NCBI GenBank assembly: GCA_018398815.1
Contig: CM031611.1
Location: 35,620,257-35,684,256, forward strand
Length of the DNA: 64,000 nucleotides
DNA from: Conus ventricosus
Taxonomy: Eukaryota > Mollusca > Gastropoda > Neogastropoda > Conidae
Direction of reading: 5' to 3'
Notes under the pieces: generated by a model
Databases searched by the model: none
What the model was told of the DNA's origin: nothing
The model's input: only the letters and a program-made list of their open reading frames with translations
Shown here: positions 61,312 to 64,000 of the stretch, one piece after another
How the letters are laid out: every line of letters starts with the position of its first letter
How positions within the stretch are numbered: position 1 is the stretch's first letter
Position numbers and translations under genes: made by a program

Positions 61312-61822
61312 CTAAAGCGCCTGGACAATTGGTAAAAATAAATCCAGGAATGCCTTACCACGAGTTGGTGATTCAACTGACTGTACTAATCCAAGGTCTT
61401 TGGTGGCATCAAAAAACTGAGTATTAATATTTTTACTGTATTGATTACCAAGTATGGCATCTTCACCCCAATCAATATCTGGTAAAATTAAAGTCTCCAC
61501 CAATCCATAATATTGCCTTCCTATTGGCCAAAACAATGTTAGAAATGTCTCTGCAAATAGACAAACATACATTTTTATCTGAGTCTGGAGGTCTGTAAAC
61601 TGATCCAACAATGACAGATCTCTTTTTCTTGAAATTAATCCTACAAAATAAACTTTCACTATTTTTGCCTTTATATAAAAACTCACTGGCTAAGTTCTTC
61701 CTAATGGCAATCAAGACTCCCCCACCTCTTTTTCCAAGTCTGTCCTTTCTGTAAATATCAAAATCCTCCATTAGAAGTTCACTGCTGGATGTTCCAGTTT
61801 CTAGCCAAGTTTCTGTTTCCAA
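61312..61822 (-). pseudogene. LINE apurinic-type endonuclease
   Basis: 61472-61822 reads ETETWLETG, YRKDRLGKRGGGVLIAIRKN and IVGSVYRPPDSD with GGDFN, the APE-like endonuclease that nicks the target. 61312-61560 continues in another frame with LPDIDW, LVQSVESPTRGKAFLDLF. A shift lies near 61480-61500. Confidence 0.9.
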
Positions 61823-62015
61823 TTACAACATCAATGTTTTTTTTCAGTGACTAAATTACTGAATTCTTCCTTTTTCTTAATAAGAGATTGAAAATTTACG
61901 ACTATGCATTTAAGTTTATCTTTTTCTCTTAATGATTTAGGGTTCAGTTGCACTTTATGATTTGGGATTTTATCAGTTTTAGAATCAGGGGTGGATGCAA
62001 ACTTAGGACAAAATT

Positions 62016-62300
62016 TCAAGTTTTCTTTTGGGGATCGGTCTGGTGAGATAGGGTCAAAACGGTTGCTTTCTGAGCTGCAGTTTCAATAGAATCTTCAAAA
62101 AGTCTTGAACTAAAGTTTGGAAGCCCGCAGGTAAAACAAGTCCATGATATATCACTATTGCATAATGCTTCATAAACTGCTGAATTCATTAACATACATT
62201 TAGTGTGATACCATGAATTGCAGACGTCACAGGCAACTGCTTTATGTTTCCATGTGACTCTCAAATTGCAAACTCCGCATGGATATTTTTACTTTGGTGG
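62016..62300 (-). pseudogene. PHD-like zinc finger of the LINE
   Basis: After the 2A-like motif the strand encodes C-G-V-C-N, then AVACDVCNSWYHTKC and WTCFTCGLP: a C4-H-C3 pattern of a PHD finger. CR1-type elements often carry such a finger in front of the endonuclease. Confidence 0.85.
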
Positions 62301-62301
62301 A

Positions 62302-62328
62302 CGGACCAGGATTGAGTTCAATGTCTCC
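62302..62328 (-). other. 2A-like ribosome-skipping motif
   Basis: The codons for GDIELNPGP, preceded by hydrophobic L-S-L-I-L-S, match the consensus D-(V/I)-E-x-N-P-G-P in every position. 2A-like sequences separate upstream and downstream products during translation and are known from animal CR1-type LINEs. The motif lies between the leader and the PHD finger. Function here is inferred; the upstream frame needs one shift near 62380-62400. Confidence 0.85.
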
Positions 62329-62356
62329 TGATAGGATAAGGCTTAAAAACCATAAT

Positions 62357-62686
62357 TTAAAATCCTCTATGTCTAACTCTTTTAATCAAACAATTCCTTA
62401 TCACTGTACTATTTCTGATGTTAATTGAAATCAGGGGTTCAAATCTGGGCCTAGTAATAGACGTAAGAACAGTACTCGGCACAGGTGCACACAGGAGACT
62501 AACATGGTTCAGGTTGCACAAAGTTTTAAAACCCGCAAAAATGGAACTAAAGGCGTCTACATCAACATCTAAAATTTCAAAATTAAACTGAGTGCTAGGA
62601 ATATTGTTGTTCCTGTCACATGTGGAAAGAACAAGGAAAAATAGAAAACTTTTAACGAAGCCGAGGAACAACACGCCGGTAGCCAT
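62357..62686 (-). CDS. LINE leader peptide (ORF1-like)
   Basis: ATG at 62686 in the context CAAGATGGCTACCGG starts MATGVLFLGFVKSFLFFLVL, a hydrophobic, signal-peptide-like start, then an unassigned region to residue 109. In other 2A-bearing LINEs a short product lies upstream of the 2A; this frame ends just before joining the 2A motif because of a shift. Confidence 0.65.
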   Translation of the reverse strand: MATGVLFLGFVKSFLFFLVLSTCDRNNNIPSTQFNFEILDVDVDAFSSIFAGFKTLCNLNHVSLLCAPVPSTVLTSITRPRFEPLISINIRNSTVIRNCLIKRVRHRGF

Positions 62687-62913
62687 CTTGAAAAGCCAAA
62701 TAAGAAAGACTCACCTTTAAGGGGTTTAAAACACAATTTCGTTAAGATAAAATAAAATTTAGCATTAAACTACCAATAGTGCTGATCATTAAAATTCACA
62801 GTTACTCATACGAGTAAAAGATGTAAAAATGTAAAGACGTAAAAGATGTAAAAATGAATTAAAAACGGGAGCTCCAAAAGCCAGGCAGCCTCCTCGCTGG
62901 ACATGCGCATACC

Positions 62914-63056
62914 TCTCTTTTCTTTTTGCTTCTTAGGTGGCACCTTTGGTTGGTTTTTTGAAAACTCAACAAACATACTACGGTATTGCACACCAGCCTT
63001 TTCTGGGATAGCATTCTTCTTAAAACGGAAAAGGCAGAGGAGTCAAATTACACTTT
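62914..63056 (+). repeat. Tandem duplication copy 1, right part (Y1)
   Basis: TCTTTTTGCTTCTTAGGTGG to GAGGAGTCAAATTAC matches 63531-63662. It is separated from X1 by the LINE. Confidence 0.9.
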
Positions 63057-63122
63057 CCGCGGTCACTGAGGAGAAACAACCAGGTTTCGAAATATCGGTA
63101 TATGACCAGGAGTTATATGTTA
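62937..63122 (+). CDS. Possible exon of a plus-strand membrane protein gene
   Basis: Between a good acceptor (TTTTTGCTTCTTAG/GT, exon start 62937) and a good donor (TATGTTA/GTGAGT, after 63122) lies an open 186-base exon, phase 1 at both ends. It encodes GTFGWFFENSTNILRYCTPA, then F-S-G-I-A-F-F-L-KRKRQR and an acidic tail with EISVYDQELYV. The hydrophobic stretch before K-R-K-R-Q-R could be the end of a membrane segment. I recognise no family. A frame-broken copy is at 63548. Confidence 0.35.
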
Positions 63123-63456
63123 GTGAGTTTCCTCCCCATTGGAGATTATAAGCTTGCTGAAGGCTCATTTTGAGAAGCATTTATTTTATTTTTCCCCATC
63201 CACCCACTTGAGCACATACTGTTAGTTAGGCAGTATTAACTACCACTACAGATATGAATGCTTTTCTCCCCCTATTTCTTCAATCTAAGACATAAGAGCA
63301 AGCTTTGTTTATAATTCAATATTTCTTGCAGTCATTGCAACACCCAGCTGCTCTGTAAGTTGCTGGAATGGTGCTCAGTACTTATCCTTGGAATTTATTA
63401 GTTTTTTGTCATTTAGTCCCTTGCGGATTCATTCCAAGAACTGGCCCTCAGCACTT
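63123..63456. other. No feature recognised
   Basis: AT-rich sequence between the two copies of the tandem duplication; intron-like. Confidence 0.5.
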
Positions 63457-63662
63457 GTGTCTTAAGAGGTTAACTTTTTATATTTTCTACTTTTCACAAG
63501 AAAATGTAGCTTGTTTTGTTCTTTCATGATTTTCTTTTGCTTCTTAGATGGCACCTTTGGTTGGTTTTTTGAAAACTCAAAACATATTACGGTATTGCAC
63601 ACCAGCCTTTTCTGGGATAGCATTCTTCTTAAAACCGAAAAGGCAGAGGAGTCAAATTACCC
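63457..63662 (+). repeat. Tandem duplication copy 2 (X2-Y2, uninterrupted)
   Basis: Matches 58805-58880 then 62914-63056 without the LINE, so it shows the state before insertion. The exon-like part from 63548 has a 2-base deletion (CAAAACATATTACGG against CAACAAACATACTACGG) that shifts its frame. Confidence 0.92.
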
Positions 63663-63666
63663 TTTA

Positions 63667-63901
63667 GAGAAGGTAAATATGTTTGTTCAAGCTCACCCAT
63701 CTTATTTTGCACGAAAACCCCCCTTTTAACAAACCAATCACGTCATTCTCATGTCACTTTTTACCAAAATTAACACCTGTTTTACAACTACAAATTAACG
63801 CGCAAAAACTCTAAAAATCGACGTAATCGGTACTTTAAAATGGGGGGCTTACGTGCAAAATAAGATATGGTGATCGTGAACAAACATATTTACATTCTCT
63901 C
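63667..63901. mobile_element. Foldback/MITE-like element, ~235 bp
   Basis: Imperfect inverted repeats of about 60 bases: 63667-63724 (GAGAAGGTAAATATGTTTGT ... TCTTATTTTGCACG ... CCCCCC) and 63842-63901 in reverse complement. The interior (63725-63841) is AT-rich and non-coding. It begins where homology of the second duplication copy ends. Confidence 0.8.
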
Positions 63902-64000
63902 CAGGGGGCATAAAAATTTAATGGTTTACAGTACGCTCTTCTACTTCAAGCACCATTAATAAATCTGAACAAACAACTAGCTCTCCATCTTGGTTAGTTA
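63902..64000. other. No feature recognised
   Basis: The last 99 bases of the window, AT-rich. Confidence 0.5.

Larger units (their letters stand above)
58887..62913 (-). mobile_element. CR1/Jockey-type LINE, nearly full length
   Basis: About 4.0 kb on the minus strand, from a 5' untranslated part (62687-62913) through a leader peptide, 2A-like motif, PHD-like finger, endonuclease, RT and C-terminal domain to a 3' end near 58887. The boundaries come from comparison with the uninterrupted second copy of the duplicated host sequence. TCTCTT occurs at both edges (58881-58886 and 62914-62919), a possible target-site duplication. Domain order is complete but the frame is broken in several places. 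Confidence 0.9.

Overview
The window is eukaryotic nuclear DNA, most probably from a marine mollusc and perhaps a gastropod. The organism is inferred from three things: a spliced bilaterian gene (LZIC), the mix of transposons (a CR1-like LINE with a 2A-like motif and a Gmr1-like Ty3/gypsy element), and the extreme density of CA, GA, TCTG and CTTT microsatellites. There is no prokaryotic gene organisation. One 100-base run of N (7911-8010) marks a scaffold join.

Positions 1-28915 are almost entirely repetitive. They hold a 53-bp satellite (1-4975), two copies of one duplicated segment (4976-7879 and 12694-15009) that carry different minisatellites at the same point, an unusually long tRNA-headed retroposon with a target-site duplication (9793-10647), a triplicated module set in CTTT-rich polypyrimidine DNA (15993-17930), a decayed antisense LINE (17935-20121), a 223-bp nested-palindrome element (21873-22095) and a 3.4-kb minisatellite (25490-28915). 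Positions 28916-36660 are AT-rich with two short tandem arrays and no recognisable gene.

The one confident host gene is LZIC on the minus strand. Five coding exons between 47816 and 36662 have consensus splice sites and join in phase to a 190-residue product. Its introns hold a 1627-bp Tc1-type transposon with perfect terminal inverted repeats (intron 1), long microsatellites (one directly abuts the exon 3 acceptor) and a possible nested first exon with promoter-like motifs (intron 4).

Positions 48628-55613 are a young minus-strand LTR retrotransposon. Its LTRs are almost identical, it has a 5-bp target-site duplication and an open gag-protease frame, and its integrase parts lie before its RT and RNase H parts as in the Gmr1 lineage. 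The integrase and RT catalytic regions are missing. Positions 58887-62913 hold a minus-strand CR1/Jockey-type LINE with a 2A-like motif, a PHD-like finger, an endonuclease and an RT. It interrupts one copy of a tandem duplication whose second copy (63457-63660) keeps the uninterrupted site. That duplication contains a possible plus-strand exon, and a foldback element (63667-63901) cuts the second copy.
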